A stretch of DNA of 39,126 nucleotides from an uncultured Alistipes sp. (GTDB taxonomy: Bacteria; Bacteroidota; Bacteroidia; Bacteroidales; Rikenellaceae): contig CANPHE010000022.1 of NCBI GenBank assembly GCA_947573795.1, positions 1 to 39,126 of the forward strand. The letters are read 5' to 3'. The number at the start of each line of letters is the position of its first letter. The first letter of the stretch is position 1. The position numbers and the translations under genes were made by a program. Below, piece after piece: positions 28,051-37,490 of this stretch. The notes under the pieces were generated by a model, which had not been told where the DNA came from, searched no databases, and saw only the letters and a program-made list of their open reading frames with translations.

Positions 28051-30204
28051 CTATTTCTTCTTGAACATGCGTTCTATGTCGAGCGACAGACCTACCGAAA
28101 AGGTGGTTCCCGTCGTGCTCGGGGAGTTGCTGTAATAGTAATCGGGACGGTAGTCGAAGAGGTTGTCCACGGCGAGCGTGAGTGCGATTCCGCGCCATAC
28201 CCGTTGCGTGAGGCTCAGTTTCCAGATCGTGTAACCCGGATAGGTCTGCTTCTCGGTCTGCTCGTATGAGGAGATTTTGGTATAGACATCGGTGGTTACC
28301 TTCGACAGCCAACGTCCCGACAATGCGGCACTGAGGCCGTAATTTTTCCAGTCCTTGTCGTAAGCGATCCGGGCTGTCGCCGCATGCGGCCGGGTCGAGG
28401 AGAGCACCGGCTCCCCTTTTTTGATGTGTTCGTAGGTATAGGCATACGACAGCCGCCACGAAATACCGCAGGGATAGCGGCCCGAGGCGTTGGCATCCGC
28501 TCCGGCCACCTGCAAGCGCGATATGTTGGTATACACCTGACCGCCGAGCGCCTGATTCCACGTCGTGGTGATGCGGTTGTCGACGATGTTGTAGAATCCC
28601 GTGACCGTCAGGTTGTGCCGTCCTTTCAGATACTCGGCCGAGAGTGAGAAATTGTGGCTCGACTCGGGTTTGAGATCGGGATTGCCGTAGATCATGAAGA
28701 TATTGCCCATGAAGAAATTCATGTACATCTCCTTGAGCGTGGGTGCCCGGAATCCTCCCGCATACGAGGCGCGCAGGGAGCAGTTGCCCGCTTTGTACAT
28801 CAGCCCCAGTTTCGGCGAGAAATGCGAGAGTTTCGCTTCCGAGAACCAGTCGAAGCGCAGCCCCGCGATGAGGTTGAATTTCCGGTGGGGATTCCAGTCG
28901 AACTGGGCGAAAGCATCCGCCGTATGCTGCGTGTGGCTGCCGTTGTTCTCGAACTGGTACGACATCAGGTAATCGCGCATGTAGTCGCCGCCCGCCGTCA
29001 GGATATGCTTGCCGGCGAAGGTGTGGTTGTAGAGCGTGCGCAGCGTATGCTGCACGTTGCTGTAATCGCGTACGTCGCGATCGGAGGGTACGAGGTAGTC
29101 GCTCTTGTCGTACTGGTCGAACGCGTAGGAGAGCTTCAGATCGTCTTTGTCGGTGGGGCTGTAATTCCCTTTTAATCCGCCCGTAAAGCTGCGATAGCGG
29201 TCCTTGAGGGTTTCCGAAGGGATGCGCTCCCGGAAGAAATACCCCGCACGGGCCGTGAACCTCAGTTTGTCCGTCGCGGTGAATATCAGGCGTTCCTTGA
29301 CATGGACCGTGGAGTGTCCGTAGATGGTGCTGTAATCGCCGACTTCCGCGTTGTCGGTTCCTTTCGACAGATCGATAGCGTCGATCGAGGTATACTGCAC
29401 GTTAGTCACGGAATTGAACCGCCCTTGAACGAATCCCACCGAGCCGCCGTACCGCTGCTCGTCGTGTGCGCCGTAGCGGCCGTTGATATTCACCGACCAC
29501 GGTTCCTGCGACTCGCGGCTGATGATGTTCACCACACCGCCGATGGCATTCGAACCGTAGAGGGACGAGGCGGCTCCCTTGACGATCTCGATGCGCTGCA
29601 CATTATCCAAATTCAGGCGGCTGTAATCCACGTTGTCGAGCGTTTCGCCCGCCAGACGCTCCCCGTCGACGAGGAACAGCACCGAGTTGCCGCCGAAGCC
29701 CGCCATGTTGAGCGACGTCTGCTGGTTCATCGAATAGGAGAATTCGATGCCCGGGAGTTCGGTTTGCAGCAAATCGCCGATATGGGTGGCGTCCGTGCGC
29801 TTGATATCCAGTTCGGAGATAACCCGTGTCACGATCGGGGCGTCTTTCAACAGCTTGGGCGTGCGGGTTCCCGTGACCACTACCTGGTCGAGTGTCATCG
29901 GGTTTTCTTCGAGCCGGAAATCCAAGGCGCCGTCATGGTCGGCGGTTGCGGCCCGCGTCTGCTCGAAATAACCGATATATGTCGCTGTCAGCGTGTAATT
30001 CTTCCGATCGGGCAGCTGCAATTCGTAACGACCTTCGGCGTTCGTCACCGCACCGAGCTCCGGAAGCTCCTCGACGAGAATCGTCGCACCGGACAGCGGT
30101 TCGTGTCTGCCTTCGGTCACCGTACCGGATATCCTGCGCTGGGCTACGGCATCGACCGCGAAGAGTACGCCGAGCAGCAGAAGGAATGTCATCTTTTTCA
30201 TCAT
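28051..30204 (-). CDS. hmuR: HmuR: TonB-dependent outer-membrane haem receptor
   Basis: This 717-residue receptor has a signal peptide (residues 1-21), a carboxypeptidase-regulatory-like domain (about 24-100), a plug domain (about 115-225, with the TonB-box-like QVVVTGTR just before it), and a 22-strand beta-barrel ending in an aromatic-rich C-terminus. The haem-receptor signature FRAP occurs near residue 485, and NPDL near residue 505, as in haem and haemoglobin receptors. It should import haem delivered by HmuY. The start overlaps the HmuY stop by ATGA, indicating coupled translation. A second methionine directly follows the first, so the exact start may differ by one codon. Confidence 0.94.
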   Translation of the reverse strand: MMKKMTFLLLLGVLFAVDAVAQRRISGTVTEGRHEPLSGATILVEELPELGAVTNAEGRYELQLPDRKNYTLTATYIGYFEQTRAATADHDGALDFRLEENPMTLDQVVVTGTRTPKLLKDAPIVTRVISELDIKRTDATHIGDLLQTELPGIEFSYSMNQQTSLNMAGFGGNSVLFLVDGERLAGETLDNVDYSRLNLDNVQRIEIVKGAASSLYGSNAIGGVVNIISRESQEPWSVNINGRYGAHDEQRYGGSVGFVQGRFNSVTNVQYTSIDAIDLSKGTDNAEVGDYSTIYGHSTVHVKERLIFTATDKLRFTARAGYFFRERIPSETLKDRYRSFTGGLKGNYSPTDKDDLKLSYAFDQYDKSDYLVPSDRDVRDYSNVQHTLRTLYNHTFAGKHILTAGGDYMRDYLMSYQFENNGSHTQHTADAFAQFDWNPHRKFNLIAGLRFDWFSEAKLSHFSPKLGLMYKAGNCSLRASYAGGFRAPTLKEMYMNFFMGNIFMIYGNPDLKPESSHNFSLSAEYLKGRHNLTVTGFYNIVDNRITTTWNQALGGQVYTNISRLQVAGADANASGRYPCGISWRLSYAYTYEHIKKGEPVLSSTRPHAATARIAYDKDWKNYGLSAALSGRWLSKVTTDVYTKISSYEQTEKQTYPGYTIWKLSLTQRVWRGIALTLAVDNLFDYRPDYYYSNSPSTTGTTFSVGLSLDIERMFKKK

Positions 30205-30863
30205 AGCTGTACGGGATATAGGTAGTCGATGGTCATGAATCCCTTGACGGCGGTATCGTTCATGAAGTTCGCCAGTCGAAGCGCTGCAAAGGTACCGTCC
30301 GAGAGGCGGAGCAGATAAATCTTACCCGAGAGCGTATAGATGGGCGGCATGGTCGAGGTATCGACACGAAGCCATCCGGAGAGGCTCGGATTATACCAGT
30401 CTTCGGCATAACGGATGATGCCGTCCATCATCTGCGACATGTCCACCGTTATTTTGCCGGTCGTCCACTCGTCGGTCACGAATGCTTCTGCGGGAATGGA
30501 ACTTACGGCGGGCAGAGTTCCGAAATCGGATGCCGTGCTTTCCGCCACGGCGCCGTCGTTGGTCTTGGCGTCGTAGCGGTGGATGGCGAAATCCCATTTC
30601 TCCGGCGCCGCGCCGTCTATGACAGTCGTTACGACCTGCTTGTCGTGCAGATCGATGTAATGCCACTCGGTATAAGCGGTCGCATCGACGTATATGCGGC
30701 CCGTGCGGGTCTCGTCATCGACGACGACAAAACCGTATGTCTTGGTCCCTTCGGATATTGAGGGGGCGTCGTAGATATGCTCGAATATGCCGTTACAAGC
30801 CGAGAGCGATAGCATGGCTACCACTCCCGACAAAAGCGAAATCGTTCTTTGGCTTACAAACAT
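30201..30863 (-). CDS. hmuY: HmuY-family haem-binding lipoprotein (haemophore-like)
   Basis: This 220-residue lipoprotein (lipobox LSAC near residue 23) has the HmuY-specific motif WDFAIHRYDAKTNDGA around residue 93 and the beta-rich C-terminal pattern IYLLRLSDGTFAALRL. HmuY proteins hold haem on the cell surface and pass it to HmuR. The Porphyromonas protein uses two His ligands, whereas several Bacteroidetes relatives use Met. Here Met-rich DMSQMMDGI lies where ligands could be; the ligand choice is inferred. The start at 30863 lies upstream of a hydrophobic signal. It follows the calycin-like gene by 20 bases. Confidence 0.9.
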   Translation of the reverse strand: MFVSQRTISLLSGVVAMLSLSACNGIFEHIYDAPSISEGTKTYGFVVVDDETRTGRIYVDATAYTEWHYIDLHDKQVVTTVIDGAAPEKWDFAIHRYDAKTNDGAVAESTASDFGTLPAVSSIPAEAFVTDEWTTGKITVDMSQMMDGIIRYAEDWYNPSLSGWLRVDTSTMPPIYTLSGKIYLLRLSDGTFAALRLANFMNDTAVKGFMTIDYLYPVQL

Positions 30864-30883
30864 CTCCGTTCGTATTGAGGTCG

Positions 30884-31711
30884 TTATTCGGCAGCGATTG
30901 GTGCTTTACCCGGCAGGAGGGTGACGGTAAGACCTCCCATTACGGCAGGCGCGTTGAAGGCAAAGGAATAGTCGTCTTTTGCGGCATCGCTCGTTCCCGT
31001 CATGGTGAAGGCATAATCTTTTACCTGCTCGCCCATGCCCATCGACACCGTTCCTTCGCCCGTAAATCGGTATTCTTCGCCGTCCTTGGCGACGGTGGCC
31101 TTGGCGACACGGAACGTGCCCCATGTGGCCGATTCGAAAACGACGGCAAGGGTTCCGTCGCCGTTGACCGTAATTTTCAGGCTTTCATCGTCCGTATAAC
31201 GATCCTTGAAATAGGCGCAAGCAGCATCGGTATAGCCTTTATAGCTCCCGGCCAGCAGTAAATCGGCGGGAGCTTCGCCCGTGGTGAAATCGATGGTAAG
31301 CCCTCCCATGACACCGGCAATCTTGAACTGCATCTGTGCGTTTTTCCGGGAATGGATTACCGCAGTGTATGCACAATCGTACGAAGAGACGTTGCCGCCC
31401 ATACCCATTTTCGTTCGGCCGTTGCCCGAGAGGGTGTAGGTGCCGCCGTTCTCGCTCATTTGTGCCTCGGAAATAGTGAATTCGCCCCATGAATCGGAGA
31501 CGAATACCACGTTGGCCGAGCCGTCCGCATTTTCCGTTACGGTGACGGTTTCGCCTGCCGTACAGGTATTCTGGAAATAGGCACATCCTGCAAGGGTGTA
31601 TCCTTCATAGTTGCCGGCGATATCGGCTACGGACGGACGGTTTTCGTCGTCACTGCACGCTCCCGTGTAAAGCGCCACGATGGACATGGCTAAAATCGTT
31701 CTGAGTTTCAT
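30884..31711 (-). CDS. Calycin-like lipoprotein with two tandem domains, first gene of the Hmu operon
   Basis: This 275-residue lipoprotein has a signal peptide with lipobox TGAC near residue 19, followed by two similar ~115-residue domains (about 30-150 and 152-270). Both repeat the landmarks CAYF, then WG-x-F, then M-G-M-G, then VMGGLT. This fits the calycin-like (PF13944-type) family, small beta-barrels related to lipocalins. Its place directly upstream of hmuY, 20 bases away and on the same transcript, suggests a part in haem or porphyrin capture, but no ligand is shown. It is the promoter-proximal gene and so probably the most abundant product of the operon. Confidence 0.82.
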   Translation of the reverse strand: MKLRTILAMSIVALYTGACSDDENRPSVADIAGNYEGYTLAGCAYFQNTCTAGETVTVTENADGSANVVFVSDSWGEFTISEAQMSENGGTYTLSGNGRTKMGMGGNVSSYDCAYTAVIHSRKNAQMQFKIAGVMGGLTIDFTTGEAPADLLLAGSYKGYTDAACAYFKDRYTDDESLKITVNGDGTLAVVFESATWGTFRVAKATVAKDGEEYRFTGEGTVSMGMGEQVKDYAFTMTGTSDAAKDDYSFAFNAPAVMGGLTVTLLPGKAPIAAE

Positions 31712-31742
31712 ATCAAATGTTTTAATGATTATTTTCCGGTTG

Positions 31743-31773
31743 CAAAATTACCCGTGGATATCAAGGAGATCAA
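31743..31773 (-). promoter_or_regulatory. Promoter of the Hmu haem-uptake operon
   Basis: The minus strand reads TTG, 20 bases, then TAATTTTG, an exact match to the Bacteroidetes consensus. The leader of about 30 bases contains AATAATCATT, which resembles half of a Fur box, as would fit iron control, but no full Fur site is visible. Confidence 0.72.
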
Positions 31774-32678
31774 TACTCTGATTTTAGTATTTTACCAGGC
31801 TTCTGCTCATTATTTTTGGGTATTGATTGTTTCTGCAATCGGAAATGGAGTCTAATGTAGAATAAAGATATTTCGGAGATCGATAACAGATCGATCCGTG
31901 CCGCATAACGAGGACAAGAAGATATTGCTGACGATTGTAAATTAAGTCGCAACCGCGTCGGAAAATCGGCTACAAGCAATCCGTATAAATGATTGCATGC
32001 CCGTGAAATGGCACCTCGATCCGGGGTATGGGGCACGCCGCGTTGGTTTTGTCCCTATATAATTTGGGTAACTATATATAACTTTACACTTTGTTCGTTT
32101 CTTGTCTGACGATTCGTTTAGGAAGATCGTATGCTCGCGGCCTTTGGCCGCGTTTACAAGCCGGACCCTCTCCTAAATTTCCTCCTCGGAGGGGATTTAG
32201 GTGCAACTCGTAAAGCGATAGGGCTTTAAGGAGAGTTTGGTGTAGAATCGTATATAATTCCCATAATTTTACACGAAACCAACTCCAATCCGTTATACCC
32301 CCCCCCTTGCGGGTTATTTTCGAAGTTTTCTCCGAAGGGGGACGGTGCGCCGTTCCTGTTGCTGCGGTTTGGCAATCCGAACAAGTTCGATTCACATCAC
32401 CTTGCGACACAGTTAGGGGTGAGATGAATTGGTAAACGCGGCGTTCGCGGGATATCGACTAGCCTGTGTGAAATGACAGCTGAGAACCTGAATGAGTGCA
32501 AAGTTGTATATGGCTACCAAATCTTGTTAATTCTTTACGAGAGCGTCCGAAAAATAAGGTCGAAGTAGCCTTATTACTAACGGCATATTTTAATTAGGAG
32601 ATTGTTACAATCGCAGGCTTGTAAATAATAAGCACAACGACCGTTGATTAATCTGCTTAAGTCATATGAATTGCTAAG
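31774..32678. other. Non-coding, AT-richer border region with repeat-like segments
   Basis: No gene is supported on either strand. The base composition drops from the GC-rich core genome to a more AT-rich island at about this point. From about 32040 there is a TATATA-rich stretch, an inverted repeat TCCTAAAT/ATTTAGG at 32171-32212 and a tract of nine C residues near 32300. Then comes CCTTGCGGGTT-T-TTTTCGAAG, similar to the sequence near 19804. The remainder (32440-32678) has scattered stops in every frame and could be decayed DNA. Confidence 0.5.
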
Positions 32679-32785
32679 ATTTTTCGACCTTACCGAAAAT
32701 GCGGACAAGTTGCAGCCACAACAGATAAAACAAAAACTTCAAATGATTTTCGCTGAATCATTTGAGTCTTTCTTGTAGTATCCTG
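32679..32785 (+). repeat. Left copy of a ~107-bp imperfect direct repeat bounding the island
   Basis: The sequence running through AATGCGGACAAGTTGC, then AAAACAAAAACTTCAAATGATT and AATCATTTGAG, aligns at roughly 80 percent by eye with 38976-39081. It keeps the terminator-like hairpin (TCAAATGATT / AATCATTTGA) and a degenerate AGTATCCTG matching AGTACCCGG of the tRNA end. Confidence 0.75.
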
Positions 32786-32789
32786 ATAT

Positions 32790-33691
32790 ACATTTGAAAA
32801 TATTGAACTCTATATCCGAGCGGCTAAGAGAGTACAAAAAACATTCGTATTGGATATTGACAAAGTAACGGCCGACACCTTGCGGGACATTTGGGAATTT
32901 TTGGAAAATGAATACCGCTACTGCGCTCTTTACCCGGAAATTTACGAAGCTATACCCGAAGCATGCACGCCTCAACCCAGAGGGAAGAATACGTTGCTGG
33001 ATTGTTTTTCGCGGATTCGGACGTTCTTTTATTGGTGCAAGGACAACAAGAAGACCAGCAACACGTCATTCGACGATTTTCCGCTCGAAGAGTGTACCTA
33101 TGGAACCCCTTATTACATTACGATCGACGAACGGAACAAAATTTATCGTATCAATTTGAACTGCCATCCGCAGTTGGCCATTCAGCGCGACATCTTCGTT
33201 TTTAAATGTCTGATCGGTTGTCGTGTGGGCGATCTGTTGAAAATGACGAAATCGAATCTGATCGACGGATCCATTGAGTATATACCGCGCAAGACCAAAG
33301 AAGGGTGACCGCTGACTGTATAGGTTCCGCTGAATCAGACAGCCAAAGAGATCACAGCCCGTTACAGAAGTCTGGATAGCGACAAGCTGCTGCCCTTCAT
33401 CTTCGAGCAGAAATACAATCTGGCCATCAAGCAGATTTTCAAAGCAGCAGGATTAAAACGGTTGGTTACAATCATAAACCCAATCACCCGCGAAGAAAAA
33501 AAAGGGTACTTTACGAGATCGCTTCGTTGTATTTGGCCTGCCGGACATTCGTTGGAAATCTATACAAGCAGGTCAAAGACTCTAATTTAGTCGGAGCTTT
33601 GAGCGGACATAAGGAAGGCTGCATGGCTTTCGTACGTTATCGCACCATCGACGATGAAATGAAAAAAGAATTGGTAAATTTGTTGTCATAA
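32790..33691 (+). pseudogene. Tyrosine recombinase (integrase), broken
   Basis: The open sequence begins at 32793 without a start codon (ELYIRAAKRVQKTFVLDIDKV), so the N-terminus is missing or cut at the direct repeat. A SAM-like core-binding domain and the catalytic domain follow. Stops occur at 33306 (TGA) and 33321 (TAG), and a frameshift falls in the A-run at about 33495-33503; the frame then continues as LYEIASLYLACRTFVGNLY to a stop at 33691. The Arg of GCRVGDLL, the His of LSGHKEG and the Tyr of VRYRTID are present, but the usual HxxR histidine is replaced by Tyr. It was probably the integrase for the tRNA-Leu site; it is inactive now. Confidence 0.85.
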
Positions 33692-34428
33692 AGGAGATAA
33701 TTGCGTCTGCAGTGCGGTCGGAATTGAATTGGTATTAATATCGCCTTCTGATTCAAATAGATGATAAAGACAAACGCGAGTACTACGAGTTGGAGGTTGC
33801 AAACAACAACTGGACTGGGCGTGAGTTGGAGCGACAGATCAATTCGGGATTGTATGAACGTCTGTTGCTGAGCAACGACAAGAAAGCCGTGTTGGAGATT
33901 GCCCGCAAGGAGCGCATTCCCGAGTCTCCGACCGAGATCATTAAAGACCCGATGGTTTTGGAATTTCTCGGTTTGCGGCCCGAAGCAACCTACTACGAAA
34001 AAGATTTGGAGCGTGCGTTGATTACTAATCTTCAGGCGTTTTTGTTGGAGTTGGATAACGGATTCTCGTTTGTTGCACGACAAAAACGCATCCAGCTTGA
34101 AGACGACGAATTTTTCGCTGATTTGGTATTCTACAACCGACTGCTTCAATGTTTCGTCGTTATCGAACTGAAAACTCATAAGATTACGTACGAGGATATC
34201 GGGCAGTTGCAAATGTATGTAAATTACTACGACCGCAACGAGAAAGCTCCCGACGAAAACCCGACGATAGGGATTCTGCTTTGTGTCGATAAGAACGACA
34301 CATTGGTGAAATATACGCTGCCGGAAAATAACAATACGATTATGGCAAGCAAATATCAACTCTACCTACCGACAGAGAAACAGTTGGTCGAGCAACTGAA
34401 GATCGAATTGCAGGAACTCAATCAATAG
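33692..34428 (+). pseudogene. YhcG-type (DUF1016) PDDEXK nuclease, N-terminally truncated
   Basis: The reading frame begins directly after the integrase stop with EIIASAVRSELNW and has an internal TAA at 33736. It then runs open through YRLLIQIDDKDKREYYELE and the C-terminal PDDEXK nuclease domain. The nuclease core includes FADLVFYNRLLQCFVVIELKTHK, with Asp and Glu-x-Lys where the family has them. Full-length YhcG proteins are about 340 residues, so at least 100 N-terminal residues are lost. Such nucleases occur beside type I restriction loci and in mobile elements. The C-terminal domain could still be made from an internal start near 33790. Confidence 0.82.
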
Positions 34429-34433
34429 CATCA

Positions 34434-35254
34434 TAGGCCTGCAGGAATACGAGGCTTTCAAAGCAAAGTTACGGGAATGGATGGATGCCTTCCCCGACGA
34501 ATACGCCGCATTCGAAGAGGTGATAAACGCCCGTGACTATGCAGGGTGTCAGTCAGTCATGTTTCAGGCCATGTCCCTCATTCCCAGGTATCGGCGCCTC
34601 ATGTCCGCCAAAGCTAATGAAGGACTGTTCGAGCTTGTTGATGAAATCGAGCAGGTGGCCCGACAACACGACCTTGCCGGCAAGATCATCCGGGAGTGCG
34701 AACAGCTCGGTAAGGATTCCAGACTCCCCGCAATGCTTTGCTGGCTTTATTTCGACAAGAGTTTCGAACGGATGGTGGGGTGTTGCGAAGAACTGAGGCG
34801 TTCGCCTGATCTGGGATTCTTGTAGAAAATGACTATGAGTGTCACGATCAAACTGCTGATCTCCCGGTCCATCAAATTAGAACTGCGCACCAAGCAGGAC
34901 TGGGATGCACACTGCGAAGCAATGCGGCTGGCCGAAAGCGACCGGGTGTTGGAATGGGCTGCGGGCACTCTTCCAGCCGAAGATGCGGGTGAAAAGAGGA
35001 AACCCGGCCGGCCGAGTACGACCAAATCATTGATGGAAATGCGAAAGATCGGCGAATACCTTACGAAGAAACACATCCAGACTGACATCGCACGGTTGAA
35101 GATTGCACTCGATGAATTGCGCTATCTGGTAGTTCCAATCAACATCAAACCGTTCCGTGATGCTCTGCAAGCAGAATACGGCTCTGACATCCGCATCGTC
35201 CACGAGCGGGGCATACAAGAAGCATACAGTTGCCTGACAGAACCGCTGCTCATC
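34434..35254 (+). pseudogene. DUF6043-like protein of Bacteroidales mobile elements, broken
   Basis: From memory of Bacteroidales element proteins, the segments EYEAFKAKLREWMDAFPDEYAAFE, LIPRYRRLM and AMLCWLYFDKSFERM fit DUF6043, as do KRKPGRPSTTKSLMEM and FRDALQAEYG. I could not run a search, so the family is tentative. The frame carries an internal TAG at 34823. No good start codon remains before QEYEAF, and the C-terminus is lost at about 35254, where the frame changes and VapE sequence begins. The function of the family is unknown. Confidence 0.55.
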
Positions 35255-36144
35255 GGATCGACGAACTGGCCGCGACCGTCACCGTGCGCAACGCCCTGCA
35301 TTGGTCGGAGTACCTGACCAAATGGCTCGTCGGCGTGGTCGCCAATGCGATGAACGATGTCGGGTGTCAGAACCATGTATGTCTGGTATTGACCGGCGAG
35401 CAGGGAAAGTTCAAGACTACATGGCTCGACAACCTCTGTCCCCGTACCCTTGCAAGTTATCTTTTCACAGGCAAAATCGATCCGCAGAACAAGGACGTGC
35501 TGACGCTGGTTGCCGAATACCTCTTCATCAACATCGACGACCAGCTAAAGGCGCTCAACAAACGGGATGAAAACGAGTTGAAGAACCTCATCACGGCTCC
35601 TTCGGTCAAATACCGGCGGCCCTACGACGTCTACATCGAAGAATATCCCCACTTGGCGAGCTTCATGGCCTCGGTGAACGGGAACGACTTTCTGACCGAC
35701 CCGACCGGCTCGCGGCGCTTCCTGCCATTCGAGGTGTTATCCATCGACATCGACCGGGCAATATGGGTAGATATGGATCGGGTATACGCCGAAGCCCGAA
35801 CACTCCTGAATAACGGATTCCGCTACTGGTTCGACGACACCGAGATCGAAGAACTGCACCGGGGAAACGCCGCATTCCATGTCCAGACCATCGAATACGA
35901 AATGCTGCTGAAAGGGTTCGAGAAACCTCCGGAACATGCCGTCACGGATTGCTTTATGACCACCGTGGAGATTATGAACTACCTGCGCAGTTATTCGTCG
36001 CTCAACCTCTCCGAAAAACGCATGGGCGAAGCCTTGCGCAAGGCCGGGTTCGAACGACGCTCGAAACGCATCGGCGGAAATCCCGTCTACGGATGGGTCA
36101 TCAAGAAGACTGTTCCCAATCCTTTCGTCTCTTACGGATTGTAG
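35230..36144 (+). pseudogene. VapE-domain helicase, N-terminally truncated
   Basis: The frame encodes the helicase part of a VapE-type protein, used in replication of integrated elements. Walker A-like LTGEQGKFKTTWL, Walker B-like YLFINIDDQLKALN and the later SVNGNDFLTDPTGSRRFLPFEV are clear. The C-terminus EKRMGEALRKAGFERRSKRIGG resembles a small DNA-binding domain. The normal N-terminal region is missing: the first residues are read from a TTG in another frame of the DUF6043-like remnant. The deletion fusion lies near 35255. A shorter protein may still be produced. Confidence 0.75.
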
Positions 36145-36338
36145 CTACTACGTTACTACATGCAATTATAAAACACTGAAAAAGAATAGTTTGTCATGTA
36201 GTAGCATGCAAAAAAAATATTCTTACTACATCTTACTACGCTACTACATGAACCTACTACGGTAGTAAGATCGTATGGGCTTAGCTACTACGCATAACAT
36301 ATTATATATCATGTTATTGCAAATATGTAGTAAGTAGT
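36145..36338. repeat. Cluster of TACTAC repeats, iteron-like
   Basis: Seven TACTAC copies (near 36146, 36154, 36224, 36234, 36242, 36255, 36286) and four inverted GTAGTA copies (near 36198, 36262, 36326, 36333) lie within about 190 bases of AT-rich DNA. They sit between the VapE remnant and the primase gene. The arrangement resembles replication-origin iterons or an operator array. Confidence 0.75.
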
Positions 36339-36374
36339 AAGGTAAAATCGGCAAACTCCGAAAAAACAAAAATT

Positions 36375-37364
36375 ATGAACGATTTGAAAAATATTAGCAT
36401 CCGGCTGTTCCTCGCCCAACGAGGGATTCAGCCCAAATACGAACGCAACGGCTACGGCATGTATCTTTCCCCTCTACGGGAAGAGCGCACGCCGAGCTTC
36501 AAGGTGGACTACGTGCGAAATCTCTGGTACGACTTCGGATCGGGAGAGGGCGGCACGCTGCGCACCCTCGTAATGCGGTTGGAACGGTGCGACAGCCGCG
36601 AAGCGGTCCGACGACTGCAAAACGGTGAAAAAGGAGATGCGGGGATTGCTTCTCTTTCACCGGGTATTGGTGAGCCTCCTGTCGTCGGTGGGGCATCGTC
36701 GGTCATGTGTCCGGCCGCCGTCCCCGCACTCCGCATCCTCTCCGACGCTCCGCTCCGCCATCCGGCATTGGTCGGTTATCTCACTTCGCGCGGTATCGTC
36801 CCTTCTGTCGCTGCGGCATTTTGCCGCGAGGTCCGTTACGAGGTAAACGGCCGCGCCTTTTTCGCGGTCGGGTTCCGCAACGATGCCGGAGGATGGGAGC
36901 TCCGCTCCGCACGGTTCAAAGGCGGCTCCTCGCCCAAACATATCATCACTATCGACAACCGTTCCGACACGGTGGTCGCTTTCGAGGAATTTATGGATTT
37001 CCTCGCTTATCTCTCGCTGAAACACCCCGAACGATTGCGCATCGACGCCGCGGTTCTGAACTCGGTCGTCAACCTGCCCAAAGCCGTTCCGTTTCTCTCC
37101 CGGCATCTGGTGATTCACGCTTTCTTTGACAACGATGAGGCCGTGCGTAAAACGATTGCTGATCTGATCCGTCTTTGTCCCGATAGTGAGGTAATCGACC
37201 AAAGGCATTTTTACAGCGGGTACAAGGACGTAAACGATTATCTGATCGCTCGCATAAAAGGTCATGCGGAAAAACTTCCAGCCACAAAAAGCGCCTTCCC
37301 AACAAAGGCTCTTCGGAATACTCTGCAGCCTTCGAAAGCGAAACCGGCAGCGATTAAACCATAG
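36375..37364 (+). CDS. Toprim-domain DNA primase of a mobilizable element
   Basis: This 329-residue protein has an N-terminal CHC2-like region (YLSPLREERTPSFKVDYVRNLWYDFGSGEGG, about residues 30-60) and a C-terminal Toprim domain. Its acidic Glu is in VVAFEEFMDF near residue 205 and its Asp-Asn-Asp in HAFFDNDEAVRKT near residue 255. The zinc-binding cysteines of typical primases are absent here, as in many Bacteroidales relatives. It follows the TACTAC cluster by about 35 bases and precedes the mobilization remnants. The gene is intact, unlike most of the island. It probably primed replication of the transferred strand or excised element. Confidence 0.85.
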   Translation: MNDLKNISIRLFLAQRGIQPKYERNGYGMYLSPLREERTPSFKVDYVRNLWYDFGSGEGGTLRTLVMRLERCDSREAVRRLQNGEKGDAGIASLSPGIGEPPVVGGASSVMCPAAVPALRILSDAPLRHPALVGYLTSRGIVPSVAAAFCREVRYEVNGRAFFAVGFRNDAGGWELRSARFKGGSSPKHIITIDNRSDTVVAFEEFMDFLAYLSLKHPERLRIDAAVLNSVVNLPKAVPFLSRHLVIHAFFDNDEAVRKTIADLIRLCPDSEVIDQRHFYSGYKDVNDYLIARIKGHAEKLPATKSAFPTKALRNTLQPSKAKPAAIKP

Positions 37365-37403
37365 CGCTGGAAAGGGGTAAAAATTTAATAACGGCAAGGT
37401 TGT

Positions 37404-37421
37404 GTTTTCGTAGACGAAAAC
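37404..37421. other. Candidate oriT hairpin
   Basis: GTTTTCGT and ACGAAAAC form perfect 8-base arms separated by AG, in the gap before the mobC and relaxase remnants, where oriT usually lies. The nick site cannot be read from sequence alone. Confidence 0.4.
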
Positions 37422-37490
37422 TCCGCCTTTCCTGTTGGTCGACGTAAAATCCCGCTGGTCTGAACAAAAAATGCTGACAAACTACTTATC

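Noticed and set aside
31860..32000. Possible helix-turn-helix remnant (EDIADDCKLSRNRVGK) near 31920
   Set aside because: Only a short weak resemblance, with stops on both sides; not enough to call a pseudogene.
31770..32036. An 88-residue open frame on the minus strand
   Set aside because: No family resemblance, odd composition, no promoter or neighbour support, and it lies in a decayed border region.
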